Shown: piece by piece, positions 24,766 through 33,225 of the stretch
Layout: every line of letters begins with the position of its first letter
How positions within the stretch are numbered: position 1 is the stretch's first letter
NCBI GenBank assembly: GCA_963733395.1
Contig: CAVTCZ010000021.1
Span: 124,001-188,000, forward strand
From: JADKAV01 sp963733395
Lineage (GTDB): Bacteria; Actinomycetota; Actinomycetes; S36-B12; UBA10799
Direction: 5' to 3'
DNA length: 64,000 nt
Position numbers and translations under genes: made by a program
The notes under the pieces: model-generated
What the model saw: only the letters and a program-made list of their open reading frames with translations
Told to the model about the DNA's origin: nothing
Databases searched by the model: none

Positions 24766-26379
24766 TCCTGCGCGATCCCGCCGTCAAGCGCCTGCGCGAG
24801 CTCTACCGACCCGCGTCCGGGCGCCTGTGGTGGGCAGCGGTGCTGGGGGCCCTGGCGCTCGGCTGTTCGGTGGCCCTGATGGCCGCCAGCGCCTGGCTGA
24901 TCTCCCGGGCCTGGGAGCGCCCGCCGATCCTGTTCCTGCAGGTTGCCGTGGTCAGCGTTCGGGCCTTCGGCATCGGTCGCGGCGTGTTCCGCTACGCGGA
25001 GCGGCTCGTCAGCCACCAAGCCGCATTCCGCTCGTTGGTCGACCTGCGCGTGACGTTGTACGAGCGGCTCATCCCGTTGGCCCCGGCGGGCCTGCCGGCG
25101 TTCAAGCGCGGTGACCTGTTGCGGCGGATGGTCGACGACGTCGAGGCGATGTCCGACCTGAGCCTGCGGGTGATGCTGCCCATCTTCTCCGCGATCCTGG
25201 TCGGGACCGGGTCGGTGATCCTGGCGGCGGTGCTGCTGCCGTCAGCCGGGGTGATCCTGGCGGTCTGTCTGCTGCTGGGCGGCATCGCGGTGCCGGCGGT
25301 GATCATCTGGTCGTCCGGTCGCGGCCAGGCGGCACAGGCTCCGCTGCAGGCCGAGCTGTCGTCCGAGGTGCTCACCGCGTTGCACGCCGGTCCCGAACTC
25401 ATGGTGCTCGGCGCCGACGACGAGTACGGCCGCCGGATCGGGGACATCGACGCATCGTTGACCGCTGCGCTGCGCAAGACGGCCGTCGGTTCGGCGCTGT
25501 CCTCGGCGCTGGGCATCCTGATCCAGGGGGCGGCGGTCATCGGCATGATCCTGGTCGCCGTGCCGGCTGTGCGCAGCGAGGCACTGTGGGGGGTCAACCT
25601 CGCCGTGCTGGTGCTCCTGCCGCTGGCTGCCTACGAGGGGGTGGCGGTGCTCGCCCCGTCAGCCCTGGCCGCGATCAAGGTGCGCGCTGCGGCCCAGCGA
25701 CTGGTGGAGATCCTGGATGCCCAGCCCCCGGTGCACGAACCTGCGTCCCCGGTGCCCGCGCGAGGGTGCCGACATCGAGGCCGCGGATCTGACGGCGAGC
25801 TATCCCACCGGCCCGGTGGCCGTGCAGGGCGTCTCGTTCACCGTTCCGGAGGGCCGCCGGATCGGGTTGGTCGGGGAGTCCGGATCCGGCAAGTCCACGG
25901 TGCTCAATGTGCTGGCTGCGTTCCTCGGCTACTCCGGCGACGTCCGCATCGGCGGGGCGCCGCTGCGCGACCAGGCCGGTGACGAGGTGCGTTCGCGGGT
26001 GTTGTGGACTCCGCAGGTGCCGCACGTGTTCGACTCCGACGTGGCGGCGAACCTGCGGATGGCCAAGCCGGACGCGACCGACGACGAACTGCGGGCGGCC
26101 CTGGCTGCGGTGGGACTGCCGATGGCACTCGACCGCGTGGTGGGACAGCACGGGGCCACGCTGTCCGGCGGGGAGCGGCAGCGGTTGGGTCTGGCCCGGG
26201 CGGTGCTGGCCGACCACCCGGTCATGCTGCTCGACGAACCCACCGAACACCTCGACCCGCCGACCGCAGCCGGCGTGCTCGCCACGATCGAGGCCGTCAG
26301 TGAGGGCCGCTCCCTGGTCGTCGTCTCGCACGTACCCATCTCCTGGCTCGACGAGCACGTGGAGGTCCGACCGGCATGA
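24762..26379 (+). CDS. cydC: Thiol reductant ABC exporter subunit CydC, one frameshift
   Basis: About 538 residues, starting at GTG 24762 inside the cydD stop (GTGA). The membrane domain contains MAASAWLISRAWERPPILFL and RYAERLVSHQAAFR, typical of CydC. After a +1 near 25757 the ATPase continues with Walker A GESGSGKSTVLNVLAAFLG, signature LSGGERQRLGLARAVL and Walker B VMLLDEPTEHLD. It forms the heterodimer with CydD. The end overlaps the uracil-DNA glycosylase start (ATGA). Confidence 0.88.
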
Positions 26380-27041
26380 AGCCGTTGGCTGAGATCATCG
26401 ACCCGGGTTGGGCCGCGGCCTTGGCGCCCGTCGAGCCGCAGATCCGGGCGATGGGCGAGTTCCTGCGAGCACAACCGGCGTACTTGCCGGCGGGCGCCGA
26501 TGTGCTGCGGGCCTTCACGTACCCCTTCGATTCCGCGGAGGTGTTGATCGTCGGTCAGGACCCCTACCCCACGCCCGGGCACCCCATCGGGCTGAGTTTC
26601 GCAGTGGCACCCGACGTCCGGCCGCTGCCGGGCAGCCTGGTCAACATCTACAAGGAACTCGTCGACGACACCGGCGTCCCGCAGCCGACCAACGGCGACC
26701 TGCGGCCGTGGGCCCAGCGCGGCGTCGTCCTGCTCAACCGGGTCCTGACGGTGGCACCGGGAAAGTCGGCCTCGCACCGCGGCAAGGGCTGGGAACCCAT
26801 CACCGAGCACGCCATCCGGGCGCTGGCCGGCCGGGACAAGCCGTTGGTGGCGATCCTGTGGGGCCGGGACGCGCAGACCCTCACGCCGATCCTGCAGGAG
26901 CACGGGGTGCCGGCCCTGACCAGCGTGCATCCCAGTCCGCTGTCGGCCCATCGCGGCTTCTTCGGGTCACGGCCGTTCTCCCGGGCGAACGCGGCCCTGG
27001 TGGCACAAGGTGGTGCACCGGTCGACTGGCAGTTGCCGTAG
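26376..27041 (+). CDS. ung: Uracil-DNA glycosylase, family 1
   Basis: A 221-residue base-excision-repair enzyme. GQDPYPTPGHPIGLSFAV near 59-76 is the catalytic water-activating loop (Asp). HPSPLSAHRGFFGSRPFS near 188-205 is the DNA-intercalation loop with the catalytic His. Length is normal for the family. It is the last gene of the cydDC unit through an ATGA overlap. Confidence 0.95.
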   Translation: MKPLAEIIDPGWAAALAPVEPQIRAMGEFLRAQPAYLPAGADVLRAFTYPFDSAEVLIVGQDPYPTPGHPIGLSFAVAPDVRPLPGSLVNIYKELVDDTGVPQPTNGDLRPWAQRGVVLLNRVLTVAPGKSASHRGKGWEPITEHAIRALAGRDKPLVAILWGRDAQTLTPILQEHGVPALTSVHPSPLSAHRGFFGSRPFSRANAALVAQGGAPVDWQLP

Positions 27042-27581
27042 CGGCGGTGTGAGCGGGGCAGCATCGGACCGCCGGGTTGTTGGTGAGCCCCGCCGGGTTA
27101 TTGGTGGGCGAAGTGGCACTTCGGATTGGGGCGGGAGTCGACGGCGCGAGGGAGGATGACCGTTCGGCGTCACTGTACTGGGCTATCGCGGCTCTTCGGA
27201 TTTCAGTGAGGAGTCAGGCTGCTGCCGCCAGTCGATGGGGCCTGTGGCACGGCGGCGCCAATCCGTGGGGGGCCGAAGGGGTGCAGTGCCGCCGCCGGTG
27301 CACGTGGCCAACCCCGCTTACCGGGGCAACCCACAACCAGGGGGTTCAGTCACGCGGTGCATCCGTCGGGTGACGGGGGACGGGTCTGCGATCCCGCTGC
27401 GCGTCCCTGGGGAGTCTGAACCGGCGCGGTTTGTGCTCCCCAACTGGTCTTTGGCGCACGGATGGGTTCTGACGACCTCCGGCGACCCACGTCCCGGCCC
27501 TGATCAAGGTGGGGTCAGGGTCATCCGGCGAAACAGCGGCTTTGCCGCTACCGTCGAGCCACCCGAAGGAAAGGAATGCAT
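27042..27581. other. 540-bp gene-less stretch with a short tandem repeat
   Basis: No convincing reading frame is present; the open frames here lack ribosome sites and have non-protein-like composition. It begins with two near-identical 18-nt units (27070-27087 and 27091-27108, CGCCGGGTTgTTGGTGaG type, 16/18 identical). A small hairpin AGCGGCtttGCCGCT sits at 27533-27547, just before the ribosome site of the next gene. It may contain that gene's promoter and 5' UTR. Confidence 0.5.
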
Positions 27582-27830
27582 ATGAGCGAGAACGACAACA
27601 TCGAGGTAGTGGAGGCGTTCGCCTCTGAAGTGACCGAGGACGGCGACGTGGTGACCGAGGATGTCGTCGCCGCCATCGACACCGACACCGGTGAGGCTGT
27701 CATCGACGATGTCGTTGCAGTGGAGGCCGCCGATGGCAGCGGCTTCGTGGACGAGACGATCACGGCCGTCGACGCCGACGGCAACGCCACGGTGATCGCC
27801 GAGGAGATCGAGGAGTACGGCGCCGAGTAG
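27582..27830 (+). CDS. Small very acidic protein
   Basis: An 82-residue protein with no recognisable domain. It is rich in Asp, Glu, Val, Ala and Thr, with a repeating pattern of short strands (TEDGDVVTEDVVAAIDTDTG; VEAADGSGFVDETITAVDAD). Start ATG 27582 is favoured over ATG 27576 because AAGGAAAGGA precedes it at good spacing. No signal peptide or membrane helix. It might be a small chaperone-like or charge-buffer protein; function unknown. Confidence 0.6.
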   Translation: MSENDNIEVVEAFASEVTEDGDVVTEDVVAAIDTDTGEAVIDDVVAVEAADGSGFVDETITAVDADGNATVIAEEIEEYGAE

Positions 27831-27913
27831 GCACGCCTGATCAGCGGTAGCCCCGTGGTTACCTACACTGGTACCAGGCCCGCAGTGGGCTACACACTCA
27901 CAAGGAGTACTTA

Positions 27914-28291
27914 ATGGACGGCTCTGTCTTCCAGGCCATTTTGCTTGCGTTCGTCTTCATGGCCTATCTGATCCTGGTCTTCGTCATCGTCGGGGACCTC
28001 ATGCGCGACCACGAGCTCAGCGGCTGGTGGAAGGCGGTCTGGATCATCGCCCTGATCCTGATCCCGTGGCTGACCGGCCTGATCTACATCATCGCCCGCG
28101 GCAAGGGCATGGCCGAGCGTTCCGCGCAGGAGGCTGCGCAGATCCAGAAGGCCCAGGCCGAGTACATCAAGCAGGTGTCCGGCGGATCCGACCCGGCGGC
28201 CCAGATCGCGCAGGCCAAGAAGCTGCACGACGACGGCGCCATCTCGGACGCGGAGTTCGAGCAGCTCAAGGCGAAGGCCCTGGCTTCCTGA
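27914..28291 (+). CDS. PLDc_N / SHOCT-type small membrane protein
   Basis: A 125-residue protein with two membrane helices (FQAILLAFVFMAYLILVFVI and WWKAVWIIALILIPWLTGLI), the layout of the PLDc_N domain. A charged linker leads to a C-terminal SHOCT motif (IAQAKKLHDDGAISDAEFEQ, about 95-120). These are widespread in actinobacteria and of uncertain role, possibly oligomerisation at the membrane. An AAGGAG site precedes the start. A TACACT -10-like box lies at about 27865. Confidence 0.82.
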   Translation: MDGSVFQAILLAFVFMAYLILVFVIVGDLMRDHELSGWWKAVWIIALILIPWLTGLIYIIARGKGMAERSAQEAAQIQKAQAEYIKQVSGGSDPAAQIAQAKKLHDDGAISDAEFEQLKAKALAS

Positions 28292-28303
28292 CACACCACG
28301 GCG

Positions 28304-28330
28304 GCGCCCCTCACCTCGCGTGGGGGGCGC
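28304..28330. terminator. Bidirectional terminator
   Basis: An 11-bp stem including one G·U (28304-28314 with 28320-28330), a 5-nt loop CTCGC and TTTCG after it on the plus strand. It lies between the convergent SHOCT gene and MFS gene and overlaps the MFS stop codon. Confidence 0.8.
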
Positions 28331-29727
28331 TTTCGTGTGTCCGGAAGCCCAGTGCCGCGATCGCCCCGCCGACCGCGCACAGCACCGCGGCGATCAGCAG
28401 GGCGGTCCGGTAGCCCTCCTGCAGGCCCGACCCGCTGATGCCGATACCTGCGGCCGCCGGCAGGACCGCGATCGCGATGAGACCGGCCACCCGGGCCACG
28501 GCATTGTTCACCCCGGACGCCGTGCCGGACTGCGCCGGGCCGATGTCCCGCAGCGCGGCGGTCGTCACGGGTGCGACCACCAGCACCAGGCCGATCGCGA
28601 ACACCAGCATCGCCGGCAACACTGTTCCCAGGTACGTGGCGCCCGGGGCCAGGGTGCTCAACCAGGCGAGGGCGAGGGCCATGACGACGGGTCCCACGAC
28701 CAGGAAGCGACGTGGGCCGTACGTGCTCACCAAGCCGCCCACCCGGGAGGAGAACAACGCCAGCACGATCGTGATCGGAAGGCCGGCGGCGCCTGCCGCC
28801 ACCGCCGAGTAGCCCATCGCCAGCTGCACGTAGACCGTGACCAGGAACGTGCCCGCGCTCAGCGCCCCGTACACCACGAACGTGACGAGGTTCGCCACGG
28901 AGAACGAACGGATCCGGAACATCACCAGCGGCAGCATCGGCGGCGGACTGTTTGTGCGCCCGCGGTGGGCCTCCAGCCACACGAATGCCCCGAGCAGCAG
29001 CAGCCCGATCCCGACCAGCAGCCAGGCGACGGCCCCGAGTTTGCCGATCTCGATCAACGGCCCGACCACAAGGCCCGAGTCCGACGGTGGCCAGGCCCGC
29101 TCCGGCGAGGTCCAACTGCGAGACCAGCGGTTCGGTCGTCCGGTTCCCGGGCAGCTCGGGCACCCCCCGGCGCGCCAGCCAGACCGCCACCACCGCCAGC
29201 GGCACGTTGATTCCGAACGCCAGCCGCCAGCCGTAACCGAAGGCGTCGACCAGCCCACCGCCGACGAACGGCCCCAGCGCGGTGAACACCCCGGAGAGCC
29301 CCGACCACGCGCCGATGGCCTTGCCCCGATCGGCGCCGGCGAACATGGCATTGAGCAGCGCCAGGGAGGTTGGTACCAGCAGGGCCGCGCAGGCCCCTTG
29401 CAGCATCCGGGCCACCACCAGCACCTCGATCGACGGGGCAAGCCCGCACCCGACGCTGGCCAGGGCGAACCCGACGGTGCCGACGACGAACACGCGGCGC
29501 TTGCCGAGCAGGTCCCCGAGCGCCCCACCGACCAGCACCAGCGCCCCCAAGGTCAGCAGGTAGCCGTCCAGCACCCACTGCATCCCGGCGAAACCACCGC
29601 CGAGGTCCTCGGCGATGTGCGGGGCCGCGACCGTGACGATCGTGCTGTCCAGGAAGGCCATGCCGGAACCGACGATGCTGGCCGCCAGCGCGGTCCGGCC
29701 CGCCGGTGACGCCAAGGCGATGGTCAT
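28311..29727 (-). CDS. DHA2-family MFS efflux transporter, one frameshift
   Basis: About 471 residues with 12-14 hydrophobic helices. The N-terminal half shows GMAFLDSTIVTVAAPHIA, GALVLVGGALGDLLGKRRVF (MFS loop 2-3 motif) and ARMLQGACAALLVPTSLALL, as in EmrB/QacA-type drug exporters. A single extra G near 29080 shifts the frame; removing it gives TVGLGLVVGPLIEIGKL and an intact C-terminal half. Start ATG at 29727. Monocistronic; substrate unknown, and no adjacent TetR regulator is present. Confidence 0.85.
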
Positions 29728-29921
29728 GGCCCAAGGGTAGGTGCGGCGCCACCGGCCTCCGGTGGCGAACCCGGACCCTCCTTGTGTGACGAAGTCGCAG
29801 CGACACTCGGGGTGTTTGTGCAACTTGGTCACAAGGACTCGCGGTGCGCCAGAGCCGACCGGCTTGCGCCTTCCCGACGGGCTGGCGCCGAGGCGACCCG
29901 GGCGGATGTAACCATGGGGAC

Positions 29922-30596
29922 ATGGCGAACCGGCCGGGGCTCAGCGGAGCCCTCTTCGACGAACTTGAGCAGTGGTCCGCGCTGGGTCTGGGACTTGCGG
30001 GTCTGGCGACGGGGTACACCCGCTCCCGCCTGGTGGCCGAGGAGACCGCAGAGCAGGAGCCCGCGCAGGTGGTGACGCTGGCTGACCTCGTCGCCGTCAT
30101 GCCGGGGGCCACGGCGAGCCTGGTCGCGAGCATCCAGTCGGCCCTCTTCGACCTCATCGTCGCGTTCGAGCACCGGGTCAACCGGGCGTCGGCCACCGCC
30201 TCCCACATCGAGTTCACCGGGCGACCCATTCGCGCACTGCATGCGTGGCTTGCGGGACAGGACCGGCGGTTCCGCCAGCAGCAGGCCGAGCGGGCGGAGG
30301 CGGCCGCGGAGTTCCTCGCCCGGGTCGCCCCCGAGACGACCTCGGAACTGCTGTCGCGTGTGGACATGAACTTCGTCCTCAGTGAGGTCGACATGGACGC
30401 GTTGGTGGAACGCGTCAGCATGGAACGGGTGCTCGAGAAGGTGGACTTCAACGCTGTGGTGGCCGACGCGCTGACACAGATCGACGCCACGGACTTCACC
30501 GGGGCGCTGGCCAGCACCACCGTCGATTCGATCCGAACCCTCCCGGGGACGGCGACCCGCATCGCCGGCCGGGTCGTGCGCCGCCCCGGTATCTGA
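29922..30596 (+). CDS. Conserved-looking hypothetical protein
   Basis: About 224 residues from ATG 29922 (MANRPGLSG), chosen over an in-frame ATG 26 codons upstream that would add a disordered leader. Helical, with no signal peptide. The C-terminal third repeats short units of the type VDMNFVLSEVDMDALVERVS followed by MERVLEKVDFNAVVADALTQ, a VDxxxLVxxVD-like repeat seen in some actinobacterial membrane-associated proteins. Family not recognised. The stop overlaps dtd (TGATG), which suggests co-expression. Confidence 0.65.
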   Translation: MANRPGLSGALFDELEQWSALGLGLAGLATGYTRSRLVAEETAEQEPAQVVTLADLVAVMPGATASLVASIQSALFDLIVAFEHRVNRASATASHIEFTGRPIRALHAWLAGQDRRFRQQQAERAEAAAEFLARVAPETTSELLSRVDMNFVLSEVDMDALVERVSMERVLEKVDFNAVVADALTQIDATDFTGALASTTVDSIRTLPGTATRIAGRVVRRPGI

Positions 30597-31027
30597 TGCG
30601 CGCCCTGGTCCAGCGCGCCGACGGCGCCTCGGTGGCGATCCACGGAGAGGTCACCGGCGCGTTCGAGGGTCCCGGACTGGTCGTGCTCGTCGGTGTGACC
30701 CACACCGATACCCCGGAGTTGGCGGCCCGGCTGGCCAACAAGGTGTGGGGGGCCAGGCTCTTCGACGGCTCGCCGGAGCAATCCGCCTCCGAGCTGGGCC
30801 TGCCGCTGCTGGTGATCAGCCAGTTCACGCTCTACGCCAACACCGGTAAGGGTCGCCGCCCGACCTGGGATGCGGCGGCGCCGCGACCGGTGGCCGAGCC
30901 GCTGGTGGCCGGGTTCGTCGACGTGCTGCGGGCTGCGGGTGCACAGGTGGAGACCGGGCGGTTCGGCGAGGACATGCAGGTGCAGTTCACCAACGACGGG
31001 CCGATCACGGTGCTGTTCGAGGTGTGA
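30596..31027 (+). CDS. dtd: D-aminoacyl-tRNA deacylase
   Basis: A 143-residue DTD that removes D-amino acids (and glycine from tRNA-Ala) from tRNA. SQFTLYANTGKGRRPTWDAA near 78-97 contains the family SQFTL motif. The C-terminal NDGPIT corresponds to the Gly-cisPro cross-subunit motif, here with Asp and Ile in place of the usual Ser and Val. Normal length. Translationally coupled to the upstream gene by TGATG. Confidence 0.93.
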   Translation: MRALVQRADGASVAIHGEVTGAFEGPGLVVLVGVTHTDTPELAARLANKVWGARLFDGSPEQSASELGLPLLVISQFTLYANTGKGRRPTWDAAAPRPVAEPLVAGFVDVLRAAGAQVETGRFGEDMQVQFTNDGPITVLFEV

Positions 31028-31067
31028 TCCTCCGGCCGAACCCCCGGGCCGACAGTGCCGGTGGCCA

Positions 31068-31394
31068 TCAGACCAGCCAGCGGTGGACCCACTGCGCGAT
31101 CTCGTCCAGACAGTCCGGCGAGACCCGTCCGGCTGTCCCGGCCACCCGGGCCCGGCTGATCGTGCGCGGCTGTTCGGTCATCGCGAAGGTGGGTTGCTCG
31201 AGGCCGGTGGGGCCGGTCAGCCGGAGGTGGTTGATCCATCCGCGGTCCCGGGTGGTGCAGGGCAGGACTACGACCAGGTCCGTCGCCGCATCCAGATGGT
31301 GCTGCGCGCTGATCACGACGCAGGGCCGCCTGCCGGTCTGCTCCCTCCCGGCCGCCTCACCGAGATCGGCCCAGACCACCTCGCCAGGACCCAC
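31068..31394 (-). CDS. MazF/PemK-type endoribonuclease toxin
   Basis: A 108-residue MazF-fold protein: PGEVVWADLGEAAGREQTGR (first strand and loop), RRPCVVISAQ and VVVLPCTTRDRGW match the MazF core. Arg and Thr of the usual catalytic region appear conserved. GTG start at 31394 abuts the antitoxin stop with no gap. It would cleave single-stranded mRNA when freed from its partner. Confidence 0.82.
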   Translation of the reverse strand: MGPGEVVWADLGEAAGREQTGRRPCVVISAQHHLDAATDLVVVLPCTTRDRGWINHLRLTGPTGLEQPTFAMTEQPRTISRARVAGTAGRVSPDCLDEIAQWVHRWLV

Positions 31395-31634
31395 CTAGTC
31401 CAGCCCATCGGCGCTCGAGCGGTCCCAGTCATCTGTGAGATCGCGGTACTCGCGGTCGGGTTGGGCCATGTCCACCCTGGCCTGGTCCATGCGCTGGCGC
31501 CATTCGTGCTCCGTGAGGAGCAGACGCAGATACTCCTCTGCCGTGCTCTGCTGCCGGTGTGCCTGCGCCATGAAACGATCCCGGGTGATCCGCGACACCT
31601 TGATGGTAGTCATGGAGATATCCGCTGAAGACAT
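31395..31634 (-). CDS. Ribbon-helix-helix-type antitoxin
   Basis: About 79 residues. The N-terminal strand MTTIKVSRITRDRFMAQAHR followed by STAEEYLRLLL fits a ribbon-helix-helix DNA-binding fold, and the acidic C-terminal tail (DREYRDLTDDWDRSSADGLD) fits a toxin-neutralising segment. An in-frame GTG two codons upstream (31640) and ATG 31613 are alternatives. The predicted transcription start falls at ATG 31634, suggesting a leaderless mRNA. The toxin follows directly. Confidence 0.75.
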   Translation of the reverse strand: MSSADISMTTIKVSRITRDRFMAQAHRQQSTAEEYLRLLLTEHEWRQRMDQARVDMAQPDREYRDLTDDWDRSSADGLD

Positions 31635-31669
31635 ACTCACAGTATACCCACGGCCGGTGCTGCCGTCGA
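31633..31669 (-). promoter_or_regulatory. Promoter and operator of the toxin-antitoxin pair
   Basis: On the minus strand, TATACT (31641-31646) is a good -10 and TCGACG (31664-31669) a -35 with 17-nt spacing. An inverted repeat ATACT-CAC-AGTAT (31633-31645) overlaps the -10 and the predicted start, as expected of an antitoxin autorepression site. Confidence 0.6.
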
Positions 31670-31687
31670 CTGACTACGCTGAACCGC

Positions 31688-32422
31688 GTGTACGACGCAC
31701 CCATCCCCGAGGTCAGCGGCGCCTGCTTCGCCGGCGATCGGCTGGTGCTGGTCGGCGATGCCGAGCCGCTGGTGGCCTGGGCGCCCTGGACCGCCGCCGG
31801 CCCTGGCGCCTGGCAGACCCTGGATGTCGCAGCCCTGCCCGGCGCACCCGGCGACACCGGGCAGTTCGAGGCCGTGACCCACCTGCGCGAGGACACCGTG
31901 GTGATCCTGTGCGAGGAGCCGGCCCTGCTGGTGGCGGTGGACCTGCGACAGCAGCGACTGGTCGGCTCGTGGCACCTGCAGGTCGACCTCAAGGGCCTGG
32001 CCAAACCGTGGCGCAAGGACCCCAACTCCCACGGCGAGGGCTTCTTCTTCGGCCCGGACCGGGTCTACGTCGTGAAGGAGAAGAAGCCGGCGGCCATCGT
32101 GGAGTTCGGACTGGCGGGCCAGCAGAGCCTGGGAGCGCCCCGGCCGGGCACCTGGCGACCACCTGCGGACGGGGACCTCACGGCGCTGGCCTATTGGCCC
32201 CTGGACCTCGAGGACGTCAGCGATGTCTGCGTCGTCGACGGGCAGATGTGGTTGCTCAGCGACAAGGCCCGGTGCGTCCTGCCGGCCGGTGGCGACCCGG
32301 TCGCACTCCCGCGGCATATCACCAAACCAGAGGGGCTCGCCCGCACGCCGGAGGGTACGTGGTTGGTGGCTGTGGACAACGAAGACGGTAAGAACGCGCT
32401 GAACGTCGTAGATTTGGCCTGA
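31688..32422 (+). CDS. SMP-30/SdiA-regulated-like beta-propeller protein
   Basis: About 244 residues from GTG 31688. The sequence is strand-rich with repeated W/VxxGD turns and ends with PEGTWLVAVDNEDGKNALNV. PNSHGEGFFFGPDRVYVVKE resembles the metal-site strand of SMP-30/SdiA-regulated propellers. No signal peptide is evident, so it is probably cytosolic. Function uncertain; a hydrolase or binding role is possible. Confidence 0.6.
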   Translation: MYDAPIPEVSGACFAGDRLVLVGDAEPLVAWAPWTAAGPGAWQTLDVAALPGAPGDTGQFEAVTHLREDTVVILCEEPALLVAVDLRQQRLVGSWHLQVDLKGLAKPWRKDPNSHGEGFFFGPDRVYVVKEKKPAAIVEFGLAGQQSLGAPRPGTWRPPADGDLTALAYWPLDLEDVSDVCVVDGQMWLLSDKARCVLPAGGDPVALPRHITKPEGLARTPEGTWLVAVDNEDGKNALNVVDLA

Positions 32423-32435
32423 CGCGAGGAGGGTC

Positions 32436-32753
32436 ATGGGGCTGTTCGACTGGCTCGGTTGGCCATTGCGACGCACACAGGAGGAACACGTGAGCGAGTC
32501 CGAGGAGACCGAGGTCCCGACGAAGGCGGAGTTCCTGACGCCGCGTGCGCGCTACCAGGGGGAGTTCACCCCCGCGAACCTGGCGTTCGACTCCAACCTG
32601 CAGGAGTTCGCCCAGCGGGTGGCCTACATCTGCGGACTCGAGACCGCGGGGAAGATCAAACCCGACGAGGCCCACGCCCAGATCCGCGACCTCTACGAGG
32701 AGTTGACGGCCACCCACCGCGGCCTCGGCATCGGACAGGACCCCCCTGAGTGA
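32436..32753 (+). CDS. Small hypothetical protein
   Basis: 105 residues from ATG 32436 (GAGGAGGG site). An alternative GTG at 32490 has an even better AGGAGGAACAC site and would give 87 residues starting SESEETEVPTK. The C-terminal part is helical (FDSNLQEFAQRVAYICGLET; KIKPDEAHAQIRDLYEELTA). No family recognised. It follows the propeller gene by 13 bp. Confidence 0.6.
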   Translation: MGLFDWLGWPLRRTQEEHVSESEETEVPTKAEFLTPRARYQGEFTPANLAFDSNLQEFAQRVAYICGLETAGKIKPDEAHAQIRDLYEELTATHRGLGIGQDPPE

Positions 32754-33050
32754 CGGTGCCCCCGGGTGGCTGCGGCGGGGCGGTGGTACTGCCCGGGCAC
32801 TTCGGAGCTATCGGTGAGTCAAAGTCATACCCGTGAGGGAAAGTCACGCGGCAGGGTGTCCCAGTTGACCTTCTCCCGCATCCGGCGGATCTCGGCGGCC
32901 GGGCAGGCACAGTGGCCCAGGGCGCGACTCGCGGTGCGTGCCAGCCGACGGCGGCCTCGGCATCGACCCCCCGGCTGGCCCCCACCCGGGTTCGACAGCC
33001 CCGAGCGGGGTGTGTCAGACTACTTCGCAACGTGGAAGGAGGGCCTGACG
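32754..33050 (+). promoter_or_regulatory. Intergenic region with candidate metYX promoter
   Basis: About 300 bp without a gene. The start contains an imperfect GC hairpin (about 32758-32803) that may end the upstream transcript. A candidate promoter is TCGACA (32992-32997), 18-nt spacer, CAGACT (33016-33021), giving a start near 33028 just before the leader peptide. The -10 match is only moderate. Confidence 0.4.
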
Positions 33051-33107
33051 ATGAGTTCGCGAGCGATGTGCATGTGTTGTCGAATGATCTCCGTCGTCGG
33101 GGCCTGA
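33051..33107 (+). CDS. Met/Cys-rich leader peptide of the metYX attenuator
   Basis: An 18-residue ORF, MSSRAMCMCCRMISVVGA, with a strong AAGGAGGG site (33036-33043) seven bases before ATG. Six of the seven codons 6-12 are Met or Cys (MCMCCRM), both products of the pathway encoded by metY and metX downstream. It ends at 33107, after the 5' strand of a predicted antiterminator. A ribosome that finishes the peptide would cover 33094-33102; one that stalls at the Cys/Met codons would not. This is the arrangement of a transcription attenuator. Confidence 0.82.
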   Translation: MSSRAMCMCCRMISVVGA

Positions 33108-33134
33108 GCGACGTTCCACTGCGTTCCCCGGCGA
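33094..33134 (+). promoter_or_regulatory. Predicted antiterminator hairpin of metYX
   Basis: TCGTCGGGG (33094-33102) can pair fully with CCCCGGCGA (33126-33134) with one G·U. This pairing consumes the 5' strand of the terminator. A smaller competing stem, CGTCG (33092-33096) with CGACG (33109-33113), is also possible. Confidence 0.65.
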
Positions 33135-33155
33135 AGAGTCCGGGGCTTTTCTTTT
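33126..33155 (+). terminator. Leader terminator of metYX
   Basis: Stem CCCCGG (33126-33131) / CCGGGG (33140-33145), 8-nt loop, followed by CTTTTCTTTT, an unusually clear U-tract for this GC-rich window. It lies about 70 bp before the metY start, so it controls read-through. Confidence 0.85.
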
Positions 33156-33225
33156 CGGTGCGTCAAGCACCCGGGCCGACCTCACACCAGGCACCGAATC
33201 CCATAGCGAACGAAAAGGAAATCCC

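Noticed and set aside
27235..27585. 116-residue ORF before the acidic protein
   Set aside because: No ribosome site, composition is not protein-like, and it runs into the ribosome site of the real gene.
32754..33225. SAM riboswitch before metYX
   Set aside because: I could not find SAM-I, SAM-II or SAM-IV core elements; the leader peptide with terminator/antiterminator explains the structure better.
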